Below the pieces are notes generated by a model, which was given only the letters and a program-made list of their open reading frames with translations, was not told the DNA's origin and did not search any database. Made by a program: the position numbers and the translations under genes. A DNA stretch of 64,000 nucleotides from Clitoria ternatea (lineage: Eukaryota > Streptophyta > Magnoliopsida > Fabales > Fabaceae): the NCBI GenBank assembly GCA_037962975.1, contig CM075673.1, positions 161,034,667 to 161,098,666 on the forward strand, read 5' to 3'. Below are positions 11,816 through 22,845 of the stretch, one piece after another. Numbering within the stretch: the first letter of the stretch is position 1; every line of letters starts with the position of its first letter.

Positions 11816-12444
11816 TATGATTGATTGTTAGATATGATTTTAATTGGTGTTGATACATTTGTTTTGTATGTGTGTTGTATAAATGTATGTCCAGGAATTG
11901 TCATGAAAAAATGAATATATTCTGGATGAATATTGAAAATTAATTTATCCAGGTTTTGTTAACAAATTAAAATATCATTATAAAAAATAAAAAAAGTTTA
12001 AAAAGCTAGTTTTCACATCGATTTTTTAAAAAACCGATGTTATAGGTGCTGTATTTCACATCGGTACCGATGTTAGAAGTCCCTATTTTCACAATGATAT
12101 TTAGCAAAACCGTTGTTAAATGTCCCCTTTTTCACATCGGGTTTTCAGAAAAAATGATGTTAAATCTCTTTTTCACATAGGTTTTGAAACTGATTTGAGA
12201 TGTCCCTATATTTCACAACGGCCAGATCCACATCCTTTTGAAAACCGATGTGAAATGTCCAAAAAAATCAATGTTAAATCTTGTTTCTGCACTAGTAAAG
12301 GTCCACCTCTTCTTTAGGAATTTGAAGAAATTCCAATATCACTTTATAATTTATGTCTAATTACGTCTATCATTATAGTTATTAAGGGCAAGCTTTAAGT
12401 ATAATTTTAATCAGCAAAAGTAAAAATTATTTTAAATAAATTAG

Positions 12445-12960
12445 CACTAGTGCAAAATGAAGATATAAGCACAGAATATTAACTCAGTTAAAAAGTAGCG
12501 GAGTTAATATACGCATGGTGGCATTTTTAAAGTTTTAAGGAAAACGATATAAACATTGTTACATGGTAACCAAGTTTAAAATATGATATCAACTCGGTTA
12601 TGGGCAACCTTGTTTATCTAGTTTAAGGTTTATGGCTTATTTAATTTGGTAAATATTTAAACTCTATTACCGTTTCAGTCGAGTTTATATCTGTACAGAT
12701 ACAAACTTGGTTATATGAGCAACCATGTTTATATGGTTTATGCTTTTGTATTTACTTATTTTGCCAAATATTTAAACATGTTTACCATTCAAACTATCTT
12801 TATATTTCTAATATAAACACAATTTTTGTAACCGAGTTTATATCTTTATAACTTCATCTTATTTCATTTCAGTTTTTCATAACCCCCTCATCACTCAAAC
12901 ACTCTGTCTCTCTAAGCTTTCCTTCCCTCACACAAGTTTTGTCTTCCATTTGCAATTGAG
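12445..12960 (+). mobile_element. CACTA element F, left terminal region
   Basis: A second end reading CACTAGTGCAAAATGAAG begins at 12445, only 148 bp after element E and sharing the first ten bases with it. Sub-terminal repeats differ: AACTCGGTTA / ACCGAGTTTATAT and GGTTTATGGCTTATTT-like phrases to about 12840. A leader-like stretch with CTCTCTAAGC and CCTTCCCTCACAC follows to about 12960. The TNP1-like ruin at 16358-17560 is on the same strand and may belong to it. No matching right end was found. Confidence 0.6.
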
Positions 12961-13284
12961 GTATTGGTCTTCTTCCTTGTTAGCCTTGTATCTATTCTTC
13001 TTTGTCCCATTCTCTTCTCAATGGTTGTCTGTCTCTCCATTCTCAGGTCTATCTCTCTAGTTCCTGTCGCATGCACCATTGTTATCTATTTTGTTTACAA
13101 GTAATCACACATGTTGAGAAAAATTCTGGTTGAAAATATAATTTTTAAGTCTCTTCGGACCAGACCCTAGATTTTATATATTCCTGAATTTATTTATACC
13201 GTTCATTAAGTATTTTTTCTAAAAGAATAAAGTCTGTGTTGTTTATAATGCTTCTCTGTGTACCTAAGTAATTTCAGGATACGA

Positions 13285-14240
13285 ATATTAGGCTATGAAA
13301 ACAAAGAGGGAGCATAAATGTTCTAAAAGTCTGGTAGAACAACATAAGTCTGATGGAAGCACTCTGATCAAAGAACTCTTCTTCAACGTTTATAAATTCT
13401 ATTTTGGTGATGCTTCGGGACTAATGCTCTTATCATATTTGCGTGCTTATCACCAAAGAACATAAAGAACAAGATCGATATAAGCAGCAGCTGTCAGCTT
13501 ACCTACCTCTGTATATTCTGATCACAATTAGAGATTTCATCAGAACATCTCAAGAAAGCAACTTATTGATCAATAAAGAATTAGTTCACGAATGGTTTAT
13601 GCATAAAAATGTATGAGAAACTATTTTTTTGTGAAAATGCTAAAGAAATGAACTAGACCTCTCTCAAGCGTAATTCATCGTCAAGGTCTGATAACAATAA
13701 AGCTTAAGGTAAAATACCTTTAAAGGATTTTCAATGACTATATCTCCTTTCAAGAAGCTGTAACGGTCATAACCTCCAGCCTCTATAAATACCAAAGAAG
13801 TTTGAACATAGATGACAGATCAAGCTGTTATTCAATCTTATCCAAGTTCAAAAATTCTCTTGTTTATTCTTTGTAAGATAAAGACTTGTATTCCTTATTT
13901 CTGTTCTACCTCTAGCAGACTCTAATCTTGTATCCAAAGCTTAGTGTCCAAACTCAAATTGTTTATCTCTTGTACACTAAGTTCTAAAAACTTCTTCTCA
14001 TTCATTCAATTTGTAAAAGTCTGGTGTGTTGCCAGAATTAGTTTGTGTGGGAAAAAGTTTGGCCTGAAGAGACTTTCAAAAGAATATTTGAGTTGAGTTA
14101 GGAGTGGCTTGTTGAAAGAATACTTAGGGTAAGCCAGAAATGGCTAGTGTCAAGAATACTTATGGCACGGGTTTGGTGCTGTCATGTAAAGGAAATTTTA
14201 TAGTTGTGGAAATCCTTCAATTTAGAAGGGATTAGATGTA
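13285..14240 (+). mobile_element. Possible copia-type LTR remnant
   Basis: The stretch has features of long copia LTRs: a CTATAAATACC TATA-like phrase at about 13782, CTTGTTTATTCTTTG after it, and leader-like text to about 14000, followed by repeated GAATACTTA...GGC phrases (14075-14170). No pol match in this interval. It interrupts the space between element F and the TNP1-like ruin. Family assignment is a guess from style. Confidence 0.3.
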
Positions 14241-16357
14241 GTGTTGGAAGCGAACCAATATAAACTCCTTGTTAATTTGAAGGATGCTCAAGAGTATGGT
14301 AGCTAGTGACTCTAGTTCTTGCATGAAATAGGTATTCTGTGCATCTTTAAAAAAAATAAAGCTATTTATTGGCCTTATTTGTTCAAGTACTTGTGCAGAA
14401 GTCAATGTTATAATCCTTCTGATTATAGCTGACACAAATGCTGACTTGGTTCAGCTTTTTTTGACTTGTATAGTGTTGATATGTTGAGAAATTTGAGACA
14501 CTGAATATGGCTCCTCTGCTTATTTGTCTCTTGTTCTTTTTAGTGATAAGCATATATATCTTGATAAGAGCATAAGTTCCAAAGCACCACACAAATAGAT
14601 TTTAAAACATTGTACTTTGAGCTTCTGGAATAACATTCTAATTTTGCAACATTGGATGCCTAAAAGTCTGAAGTCTAATTATGAGATTGAGGCTTCTTCT
14701 CACAGACTTTTGGTTACATACCAAATGTTAAGAGATCAGACTTTTAATTTTATGGACACCTTCTTTGTCTTATAGCCTATGCATTATAAACCTTGAAACA
14801 CTTAAATACACATATTAGTTCACACATTTGTAGACTTTATTTATTTTTAGTCTCATGATGTATGTTATGAACATATCCAGGGTCCAAAAATGAAAACGTT
14901 ATTGGGGTCTAGTCCAATAATAATCTATTTCTTCTTTTTCAACCATACTTTTCTTCAACATTATGTAATCATGAATTCTTTATGACATTCATCAAACTTT
15001 TTAAGGAATATGTATCATTGCAACAAGGTAAAACCAATAAGTATTTTTGTTTGCTATCATAGGAAAGAAAATGACAATAGAATAAGCACTTATAACTCCG
15101 ACCACATCCACAAACCAAACTTAAAAAGAAAAAAAAATAGAACACAGTTACTAATCAAGAAAACAAATTAATTATGTTCCATGGATAACTGTAAGGAGAA
15201 AAAAAAGATGGAAAATTCCCTACTGGTAGTGTTATTTTAAAATTTGATCGAAAGATATTTATTATGCATAATAATTTTACCTAATTCAAACTCAAATAAG
15301 ATATATTAACTATAGACACAAGTTGCATACAATTACAAAGCATGCAATCGAATACATTTAACTTTTAAAATTAGTTTTAACTATAAACTGATTAAAAATC
15401 CTACATATTATTTTTAAATCAGTTATATAAATATCTGATCTATAAAATATCTAAGATAAAATAACTATATTTTAATGGTGCATCGACACTCAATCTAAAG
15501 TCTATCTATTTTAAACAGATGTGACGATACTTCAATCCATAACATTGTGATGTATCTGACTTAACTATAGTTTAATAAATAAATATTAGTTAAAAGAACT
15601 TTGAATATTAAAAAAATCTAATTGTTAATATTGATTCTTTACATCATTTGAGATAGTTAAAACTTCGTTGAACGAATGAATCTTTTCTTTCCAGTTGGTC
15701 AAACCTAAACCTTAACCCCTAACCCCTTAAACTCTAATGACATTGAAAAATATAACTTTGTTTATATTATTGTTGCATTTATGTACTAAGTAATTTATCT
15801 GTTTGGACGGAGTGAACCCTAGTTTCCCGTTTGAGATTTGACACAAAGGATAATTAAATTAATTAATTTAATAATTTGTATTGAATCTTGAATTGTCTGT
15901 TCGAATAGTTTAGCATGAATGATTTTTTTATACGTCATTGCAACGTAAAAGTTAGGACTTATTTTAAAATTTGATTAAGTTTTGGTTAGTTGCATTTTGT
16001 ATTGTTCTCTGGATGCATATTTAATTGTGGTTTCATTTATGTCACCAGTTTCATTTTGTGTACTTAAAGACTAATGCAAAATGCTGCTGACATTTTGTCA
16101 AATTTTAAAAGAGTTCGTACTTTTTATATAGTTATGAAGTATAAGAAAATGTTCATTCTGAATGGGTAGGACCACCGCCTTTATAAAGAAATGAGATTCA
16201 TAGGCATGTTATATTGACATGCCACGTAAACAGCTTGTATGGATCGAAGTTGAATATAATGCATCACGCATAATTCAAGAGTATGAGACTTGAGTTGAAT
16301 CATTCATAGAATTTGTAACATTAACTAATGTTATATTTCTTGTTTGAATAGATACAT
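14241..16357. other. AT-rich stretch, no gene recognised
   Basis: Nothing recognisable as coding on either strand. One degenerate MITE copy (15612-15715) is listed separately. Immediately after it is a short run of degenerate CCTAAA/CCCTAA blocks (15705-15735), too irregular to call telomeric. Confidence 0.5.
15612..15715. mobile_element. Small MITE-like repeat, degenerate copy 1
   Basis: Shares the order ATTGATCCTTTACATCATTTGA, GTCAAAACTTCGTTTGA and GTTGGTCAAACC-like phrases with the copies at 20500-20657 and 22846-23010, with mutations. The left end is not clear. Confidence 0.5.
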
Positions 16358-17560
16358 ATGGTTGACCAGGATCCACATATGAGGTCCAATTCACAGGCTA
16401 CAACTTCTTCAATCAAGAGGAGTAGAGGTGTGACACACATGAACAATGTCACACTTAAGCGCCATCAGGAAGAGCAGTGTCATGTTGACATTGACGTCAA
16501 CATATGGGTACCTTCAGGGAACCATGCCGCCAAGTTTATCAGCTACTTAGGTGTTCTGGCAAGGTTGAAGGTTTTCATTCTTATCCTAGATTGGAATAGT
16601 GTTTAGGAGGTTATCAAGAATCAAATATGGACCGATATTACGATAAAATATCCAAACTTAAAGTTAGTTACTTCATTTATTTCAATTTTTTATCATAATA
16701 CCATATTGTTTTGGCAATTATAGGATGCCTGGGACATTCCTTCTGATGACATACTGAGGAGGAAGATCCTTGGCATTGTCGTTGAGAGGTGGAGGGCACA
16801 CAAGACCTCACTCACCAATAAGTATGTCTTTGGGAAGCTACAAAGAGACTTGGGATATGTTTATTGCATATAGACACACTGATGAGCTTATGGTAAGTTT
16901 GTGCTAATTAAATTTCATATGATTTTGAAATTTTATATTTCCAATGTAAATCTAAGGTATTATTTTTGTTGCAGACCAAACGCACAAAAGCATAGGCTAG
17001 TCGTGTGAAGAATGAGTGCCTATATAGATTGTTATGTGGGGGTTTTCAAAAGCTAGAGCAGCAAATGGTTGAGAAGAAGGCCACCCAGCGTCAAGTTAGT
17101 CAACCTAACGCCACTGTTGTGGATCCCCCCTTCTCCACGCGCTATGACAAATGGAAGCATGCCAGGGTGAAGAAGACCGAGTACAATTCACGCAAGCTTA
17201 GGAGGTCACTTAGGGAATCGTAAGTATTCAATTTATTAAAAACTTTATTTTTTTACAAAGATGATTATTCCTAACATGATTCACTAGGTTTTTTTTACAG
17301 GATTCCTTAGTTGAACAATCAACCCAAGGGTCATTTCTTTTTTTAATTGAGTTTGTATCCCTTTTTTCCACTAATGGGTCCTTCATTGTCATGAATAGAT
17401 ATAAAAATTGCATGGCTCGTGGCTAAGATGGACTAGATAAGACTAAGATGGCAGACTTTGAGCATATAAAGACACAACTAGCATAATTTAAGGAGATGAG
17501 AGCTCAAGCGGATGAGCTTTAACGTGCACAATGTGGACGATTATCTAATGTACCCATCAA
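16358..17560 (+). pseudogene. TNP1-like (Transposase_24 / Ptta-En-Spm) CACTA gene remnant
   Basis: Pieces in order: MNNVTLKRHQ then WVPSGNHAAKFISYLGVLAR and ILDWNSV (16435-16600), DAWDIPSDDILRRKILG with VERWRAHKTSLTNKYVFGKL (16727-16870), then TKRTKA, VKNECLYRLLCGGFQKLEQQ, PFSTRYDKWKHARVKK and SRKLRRSLRES (16975-17222). This is the standard order of the TNP1-like second gene of plant CACTA elements: conserved tryptophan-rich core, then a basic 'KA...N..L..GGY..LE' block. Stops follow NSV, YCI and KA, and a few intron-like gaps remain. The protein normally binds sub-terminal repeats. Probably part of element F. Confidence 0.8.
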
Positions 17561-18434
17561 GCTTAGTTTGATTCTATACTAGACAACCAATATGTGTATG
17601 AGGATAAAGAACATCCTTGACATCGTCGTCATCACAAGTGCTGTCCACCTTAGCCCTTTAACATATATTGTCTTCAACCCCCTAACAACATCCATCTTGG
17701 TAGCCCCCTAGTCCCAATAACAGCTCCCTAGGCAAATCCCTTGGCAGCGGCCCTCCTAGTGACACAAGTGAGGTTACCTAGATAACCATGGGGGACATTA
17801 CACTCACCTTAGACGTTGACAATTATTTCTGCTTTTATGTGTGCATGTGTGTACTCTTATTTAGTATATTTTCTTATTTCTTGTCTATTAGTAATAGTAG
17901 TAGTAAACGCTATAATTATTTATGCTTTTATTTATATTTTTTTCTTAATTATTTGTTGAACACTTTGAATTTTATTTATATATATACTTACTTAAATTTA
18001 GTATATTTCTTGTCTATCAATAGTAGCAGCATGGGACAATATATGTTATGCCCCCTCCCCCCACACACAAAATCGTTGTTCCATAGGACTTGTGTCCATG
18101 CAAGGCTTAGCGTGGGAGTCGTGCCCCACTTAGGCTTTTAAATGAACATAACTCTCCCACAAAAAGGTACATATTCTTGCCTTTGGCCGTATGGATTTTG
18201 ACTGTGTTGACTGAATATTTGATTTATGAATTCGATCAAGTTTTAATAACATCAATCGGTAATGTAAATTATATTTTTATGAAAATTTTCATATTGGTTA
18301 AAATAAAAACTATATAATGATATTATTGATATTAAATAACGTGATGTTTGGAGTTTTATTAAAATTACAGAGAGCATCTTGTATGCAGATAGATAGATGG
18401 AAACAGATATATATGGTAAGGAAACAGTGATACA
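17561..18434. other. No gene recognised; 3' side of the DEFL gene
   Basis: After the TNP1-like ruin come CT-rich and AT-rich sequences. The open frame at 17788-18141 is low complexity and not supported. The right end (about 18360-18434) should hold the 3' untranslated region of the DEFL gene. Confidence 0.4.
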
Positions 18435-18928
18435 TCAGTTTCGGTGGCAGCAACAAAAACCGTTTGATTGACAAGAGCCACCTTTAGGATACCCTAACTC
18501 TTCTCTACAATGATTATTACATTCTTCAGCTTCTGGACACGGCCTCTGGCTAACGCAATCAACCTCACCACTTGCTTCTCCTATAGTCAACAACAATCTC
18601 ATTACAAATTTATTTCACTTATTACTTTTCTATCAGTGTTCTTTATAAATATATCAAATAATATTAGGATAATATCAATTAAACAAGAGCAATGTATCAA
18701 AGTTTTTTAAATAAATAATCAATCATTTGAAATGATTTGATTTGTTAGAAAACATTAAAGAGTTTAAATCGAATGTAGAATCCTAGAATAATAGCAAAAT
18801 GAAAAGAAAAAAAAAAGTTGAACTCAAATGCAACATCTATTGGAACCGAGTTCGTTACCTGGCGTCAGAAGCAATGCAATACATAAAAATCCAATGAGAA
18901 AGTTCACTTTGATGTTGGTGGCAGCCAT
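18435..18928 (-). CDS. Defensin-like (DEFL) secreted cysteine-rich peptide, two exons
   Basis: Exon 1 is 18859-18928 and exon 2 is 18435-18580, both read on the minus strand. The 278-bp intron has a CAG/GTAACG donor and a GACTATAG acceptor in matching phase 1. Together they give 71 residues plus TGA. Residues 1 to about 26 form a signal peptide (MAATNIKV, then a hydrophobic run FLIGFLCIALLLTP, then GEASG). The mature part of about 45 residues has eight cysteines spaced C-x5-C-x5-C-x3-C-x11-C-x5-CCC, with a GSC-x5-C gamma-core-like motif near the end. An intron just after the signal peptide and a short Cys-rich second exon are the normal layout of plant DEFL genes. DEFL peptides are secreted and act in defence, reproduction or, in some legumes, nodules; which applies is unknown. 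No stop or frameshift. The exons are too short for ordinary ORF calling. Confidence 0.82.
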
Positions 18929-18998
18929 AGTGAAATATAACCTTCAAACTCTTTTCTTGATTTCTTGGATGATGAACAAACAATTCCTACCTCTACGC

Positions 18999-19006
18999 TA
19001 TTTAAA
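18999..19006 (-). promoter_or_regulatory. TATA-like box of the DEFL gene
   Basis: TTTAAATA on the minus strand, about 71 bp upstream of the ATG, a usual distance for a short leader. It is the best TATA-like match in the 200 bp before the start. Confidence 0.45.
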
Positions 19007-19016
19007 GGATCCCTTT

Positions 19017-19045
19017 ACGGTGGGGAGTGTAGTTTTCCCCACCGT
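19017..19045. promoter_or_regulatory. Perfect 10-bp inverted repeat upstream of the DEFL gene
   Basis: ACGGTGGGGA (19017-19026) and TCCCCACCGT (19036-19045) are exact inverse copies separated by 9 bp. They lie directly upstream of the TATA-like box in otherwise AT-rich DNA. A protein-binding site is plausible but not shown. Confidence 0.45.
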
Positions 19046-19452
19046 TGGCGAATGGTTAAATTTAGTTTCTGTGTCCAAAACAAGTCTCGTACCCTACGTT
19101 TGTCAGGCTCTTATAAACTAGAAAAAAAAAATGTAGCCATGAGTTAAAATAACTTCATACGTAAATATCATATTAATTAACGCATTGTTAATACAATATA
19201 TATAAATCTTAACCACGTATTATAATAAGCTATTAGGAAGGTTAATATTCAAACACAAAATAATTTGTTTGAAAAAAAGGTGATAACAATTTATATTTAT
19301 TATAATACGGTAAATTAAATAAAAATATTTTATATTATAAAATGATAAAATTTAGAGTTAAATATATTTTTGATCCCCTAGATTATTTTTTCTTATAACA
19401 ATTTATTACAACAAGAGATTTATGCCTTTAAACAAGGTAACCTCTCTGTGAC

Positions 19453-19976
19453 TAGGGATGGCAAAATGGGCCAGGCCCAACGGGCTGGCCCGCCAAGCCC
19501 GCCAAATTTGGCTGGGTGGACAAGAATTTTTATCCCGCCTCCCGCCAAGGCCCGCCCCGCTTGGCTCGCCAATTTGGCGAGGCAAAACCTTGGCGGGGCA
19601 GGACGGCCCGACGGGCCCCGCCAAAAGAAAACATATAAATATTACTAATTTATACTTTATTTTATTAAAATATATACTTTGATTTTCTAAAATTTTAAAA
19701 AAAAGTAACATCTCTTACTATTTATACATTTCTTTTAATAATATTTTCTTTAATTTTTCTAAAAAATTATTTTTTTAATTTTTTAATCTTAATTTGACAC
19801 ATTTTTTTTAAAAAAATTATAATTTTAACTTTGGAGGGCCGGCCCGCCCGCCCATCGGGCCCGCCTTAGGCAGGGCGGGCCCTAAATTTTGGCCCGTTTA
19901 ACTTGGCGGGGCGGGCTAGCCCGGCCGCTTTTTGGCGGGCTTTGACGGGGCAGGCCAGCCCGTTTTGCCATCCCTA
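19453..19976. mobile_element. hAT-like MITE, GC-rich, 524 bp
   Basis: Ends are TAGGGATGGCAAAA (left) and its exact inverse TTTTGCCATCCCTA (right). The 8-bp flanks TCTGTGAC (19445-19452) and TCTATGAC (19977-19984) agree at 7 of 8 bases, the duplication size of hAT elements. The outer parts are very GC-rich (GGCCCGCC, GGCGGGGC blocks in both orientations) around an AT-rich core at about 19630-19830, so each arm can pair with the other. No transposase. It sits inside the gag part of a copia ruin. Confidence 0.88.
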
Positions 19977-20499
19977 TCTATGACCAATTATTTCACTAAG
20001 CTGAAGATTCTTTGGGAAGAGCTTGATAACTATAAACCTATGACCTTTTGTTCATGCAATGTAAGATGTATATGTGATGCCATTGAAAGCCCTAAGAAAT
20101 ACAAAACTCAGATCACATTATTAGATTTCTAATGTGCCCCAATGATAATTTTAGTATGGTTCGATCACAAATATTGTTGATAGATACCTTACCTAACATT
20201 AATAAGGTGTTTTTCATGATCTTGCAATGAAAGACAAGCTGGTTATATGTCGAAGACTCTGAGATGTTAATTAATTCTATTGATGGCAAAAGATTTAACA
20301 ATTTTGGGAGAGGAAGAGGTACTAACAACAATTCACCAAGTTAGAGGGCCAAGATGTGTAGTTATTGTGGCATACAGGGCCACACAATAGAAACATGCTA
20401 GAGAAAGCATGGTTTTCCATCCAATTTTAAGTCAAGATTTTCTAGTAACACCTTTTCCCTTGTGGCTAAAATGACTACTATCCAGACTCTTTTTGTAAT

Positions 20500-20657
20500 C
20501 TGTTTGGTTTCCAGTTGGGGAAATGGGATTAGAGAAATGGAAAAATTTAAGGGTTGATATTGATCCTTCACATCGTTTGAGAAAGTCAAAACTCCGTTTG
20601 ATAGTAGGATGTATTTTTGGGTCGGTTTGACCAACCCAACTTGATATCCAAACGGGT
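20500..20657. mobile_element. Small MITE-like repeat, copy 2
   Basis: About 158 bp with imperfect terminal inverted repeats (TGTTTGGTTTCCAGTTG against CAACTTGATATCCAAACGG). Interior shared with copies 1 and 3: TTGATATTGATCCTTCACAT, AGTCAAAACTCCGTTTGA, GGTTTGACCAACC. It lies where the copia gag reading frame ends. Confidence 0.65.
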
Positions 20658-21479
20658 CCTTGGTTATATGGCCTTAAACAAGCAAGTTGGAAGTGGTTTG
20701 AAAAACTGCAACAAACCTTGCCTCTTTTGGCTACTCTTTTACCCATTCAGACTACTCATTCTTCTTTAAGTTCTATGGTTCTTCTTTTGTTTCCCTTATG
20801 TTGATGATGTTCTCTTAGTTGGGAATGATTTACATGAATTTGCAAAGGGTCAAGGCTAGTCTACATATTTTTTTTGGTGTTAAAGATTTGGGCCCCCTGA
20901 AGTTTTTCCTTATTTTGGAGATTGCCCGATCTTCCAAAGGCATCTCTCTTTGCCAACGCAAATACTTCCTGGAATTGCTTTTAGATATTGCTCTTCTTGG
21001 TTGCAAACCTACTTCCACACCCTTTAGTCCATCCATTCCCTGCATTCTGACCCTAGAACCAACTATCCTGATATTCCTAGCTTTCTTCGTCTTATCAGAA
21101 GGCTATTTTTATCTCACCATAACCCGCCCTGACATCACATTCGTGGTGCACCAATTGAGTCAGTATCTTAGTAATCCTAAGGACAAACACTTCACTTTTG
21201 CTCTCCGCATAGTTTGGTACTTAAAATGTTGCCTGTGTAACGATTTGTTCTTCCCTACCAGTTCTCCCATTCAACTTCGTGGGTTTTCTTATGCTGATTC
21301 GGGTTCCTTCTCCATCACTTGTTGTCACGAATAAGGATAACAGGCCAAGGAGGATGACAAAAAAGCCCAATTGGCTAAAAGATTTTATTTAAATAGTTTT
21401 AATTATAGGCCCAATCTGTTTAGGGCATCTATTCCCTTAGTCCTCTTCTTTATATGGAACTTGTTGGCCACGAGGTCAA

Positions 21480-21679
21480 GGGGAATAATGAATGAACCTT
21501 TTCCTTTCTTCCTTGTTAGTAGAACATTGGTAGCTATAACTTTAAGTTCCTACGGTAGCTAAGAAATTGTAGGTTGGAAGGGGAACAATGAATGAACCTT
21601 TTCTTTTCTTCCTTGTTAGTAGAACATTGGTAGTTATAACTTTAAGTTCCTACGGTAGCTAAGAAATTGTAGGTTGGAT
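21480..21679. repeat. 100-bp tandem duplication
   Basis: Units 21480-21579 and 21580-21679 differ at only a few positions and begin GGGGAA(T/C)AATGAATGAACC. The high identity implies a recent duplication in the copia ruin. Confidence 0.9.
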
Positions 21680-22520
21680 CCTATCACTCATCGTTCCATT
21701 TATACCCACTACTACTCTCTTATTTCCTGGCATTTAAAGAAACAAACCACTATTGCTCGCTCTTCATCTGAGGTCGAGTACAAGGCCCCTTGGTTCTGCT
21801 TCTTGTGAGTTACAATGGCTTTTGCATCTTTTCCAGGATCTTTGCATGGCATTCTTCAAGCCTCCAATTCTCTTTTATGACAATCACAGTGCCCTTCACA
21901 TTGCTTCTAATCCTGCTTTTCAATAACACACTAAGCTCCTCGATATCGACTATCACATTATTCTGAGAGACTCCATCTTGGCTTATTCAAGCTCCTTACC
22001 ATCTACACCAAAGAACAAGTAGTAGATTTGTTAGCCAAAGCCTCTCATTTTGCAACTTTTTATTCCTTGGTTTTCAAGTTGGGCATGGTGAACATATTTT
22101 TACCCATCTGCCAGGTTGCGGGGGTATCCGGATTAGTTACTACTTTATAATTAGTCTTTCCTTAAGTAGTAATTAGTTACAATTAGTAATTAGTTACTAC
22201 CTTAGTGCAACTGATTTCTAATTCAATTAAGGCATTTGCATCTTTTTACCTCTTTCCCTCTCTCGTGTAGCTCTTGTCCCTTTTTTCTCTTCTTCATGAG
22301 CTCTCCTTTATTGTGATAATATGTAGTTTATTGTTTTGTTCCTTCAAAGATAGTAGAAATCTTAGCATTCTTGTCTATGCAGTTTAAATTTTGATAGTTA
22401 TTGATTGTTGAACAACATCAAGATTCATTTTTTTGTTTAGTTTGGATATCTATGGTTTCTTATTAGTCTTAATTGTTATTGACTGCATTTTAAGTTTACT
22501 ACTTTAAAATATTTTTGCAG

Positions 22521-22590
22521 CAGCTTAAACTAGAGGATGGAGATTAAATAAATGCCATGCTTCACCAAACCAGAGGTGTTATTGTCTAAA
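22521..22590 (+). pseudogene. SUMO (small ubiquitin-like modifier) exon remnant
   Basis: After TTTTTGCAG, a splice acceptor, the frame reads QLKLEDGD, a stop, then INAMLHQTRG. Plant SUMO proteins carry the C-terminal signature EDGDEIDAMLHQTGG, so this is the last-exon region with a nonsense codon and a changed GG end. The cleavage site is lost and no earlier exons were recognised. The flanking pyrimidine-rich sequence looks intronic, which argues for a duplicated genomic fragment, not a processed copy. Confidence 0.65.
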
Positions 22591-22845
22591 GGATGTCATC
22601 TTTGTTTGGCATGCATTATAAGTACATCTAGAAGCTTTTATACCAACAATATTTATGACCAAGCAAGTATAATTGCATCATGTTATTTTCTATAGAAATG
22701 TTTTTGAGATGTGTCAGTTGACATCATTATTCTATTTTGCAGGTTGTACACCTCGGGCTTTTGGGCGACCATGTATTCAACTTGAATGGGTTTGGTGGAA
22801 TTCACAATGGTAAAGTTTTGGGTATACCAATGAATGCAAAGTTAG

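Larger units (their letters stand above)
10051..12297. mobile_element. Non-autonomous CACTA element E, complete, 2,247 bp
   Basis: Left end CACTAGTGCAAAAGTACC begins at 10051; right end is TTTCTGCACTAGTA at 12284-12297. The two are inverted copies apart from the last base (A where the complement of the left end needs G) and an internal mismatch. AAG lies on both sides (10048-10050 and 12298-12300), the 3-bp duplication expected of CACTA elements. Sub-terminal repeats at both ends read ACATCGGTTTT...AAAACCGATGT in many copies. No transposase sequence lies inside, so movement would need a related autonomous element. The interior holds two minisatellites listed separately. Confidence 0.88.
19977..22140 (+). 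pseudogene. Ty1/copia retrotransposon ruin (gag, part of RT, RNase H)
   Basis: Order on the plus strand: gag with FTKLKILWEELDNYKP (about 19985-20040), a zinc knuckle CSYCGIQGHTIETC (20358-20399), then a jump to the end of the reverse transcriptase and RNase H: VKDLGPLKFFLILEIARSSK, ISLCQRKYFLELL, TRPDITFVVHQLSQYLSNP and LRGFSYADSG (20819-21334). SWHLKKQTTIARSSSEVEYKA follows near 21730. Protease, integrase and most RT are missing; many stops and frameshifts. A MITE and a 100-bp tandem duplication lie inside. TTGCGGGGGT near 22115 may be the polypurine tract before a decayed 3' LTR. Inactive. Confidence 0.82.

Noticed and set aside
15705..15735. CCTAAACCTTAACCCCTAACCCC run resembling interstitial telomere repeats
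   Set aside because: Only three or four degenerate units of unequal length; chance or an old remnant cannot be told apart.
19448..19711. Pro/Ala/Gly-rich open frames on both strands
   Set aside because: They lie within the GC-rich arms of the hAT-like MITE and follow from its composition.
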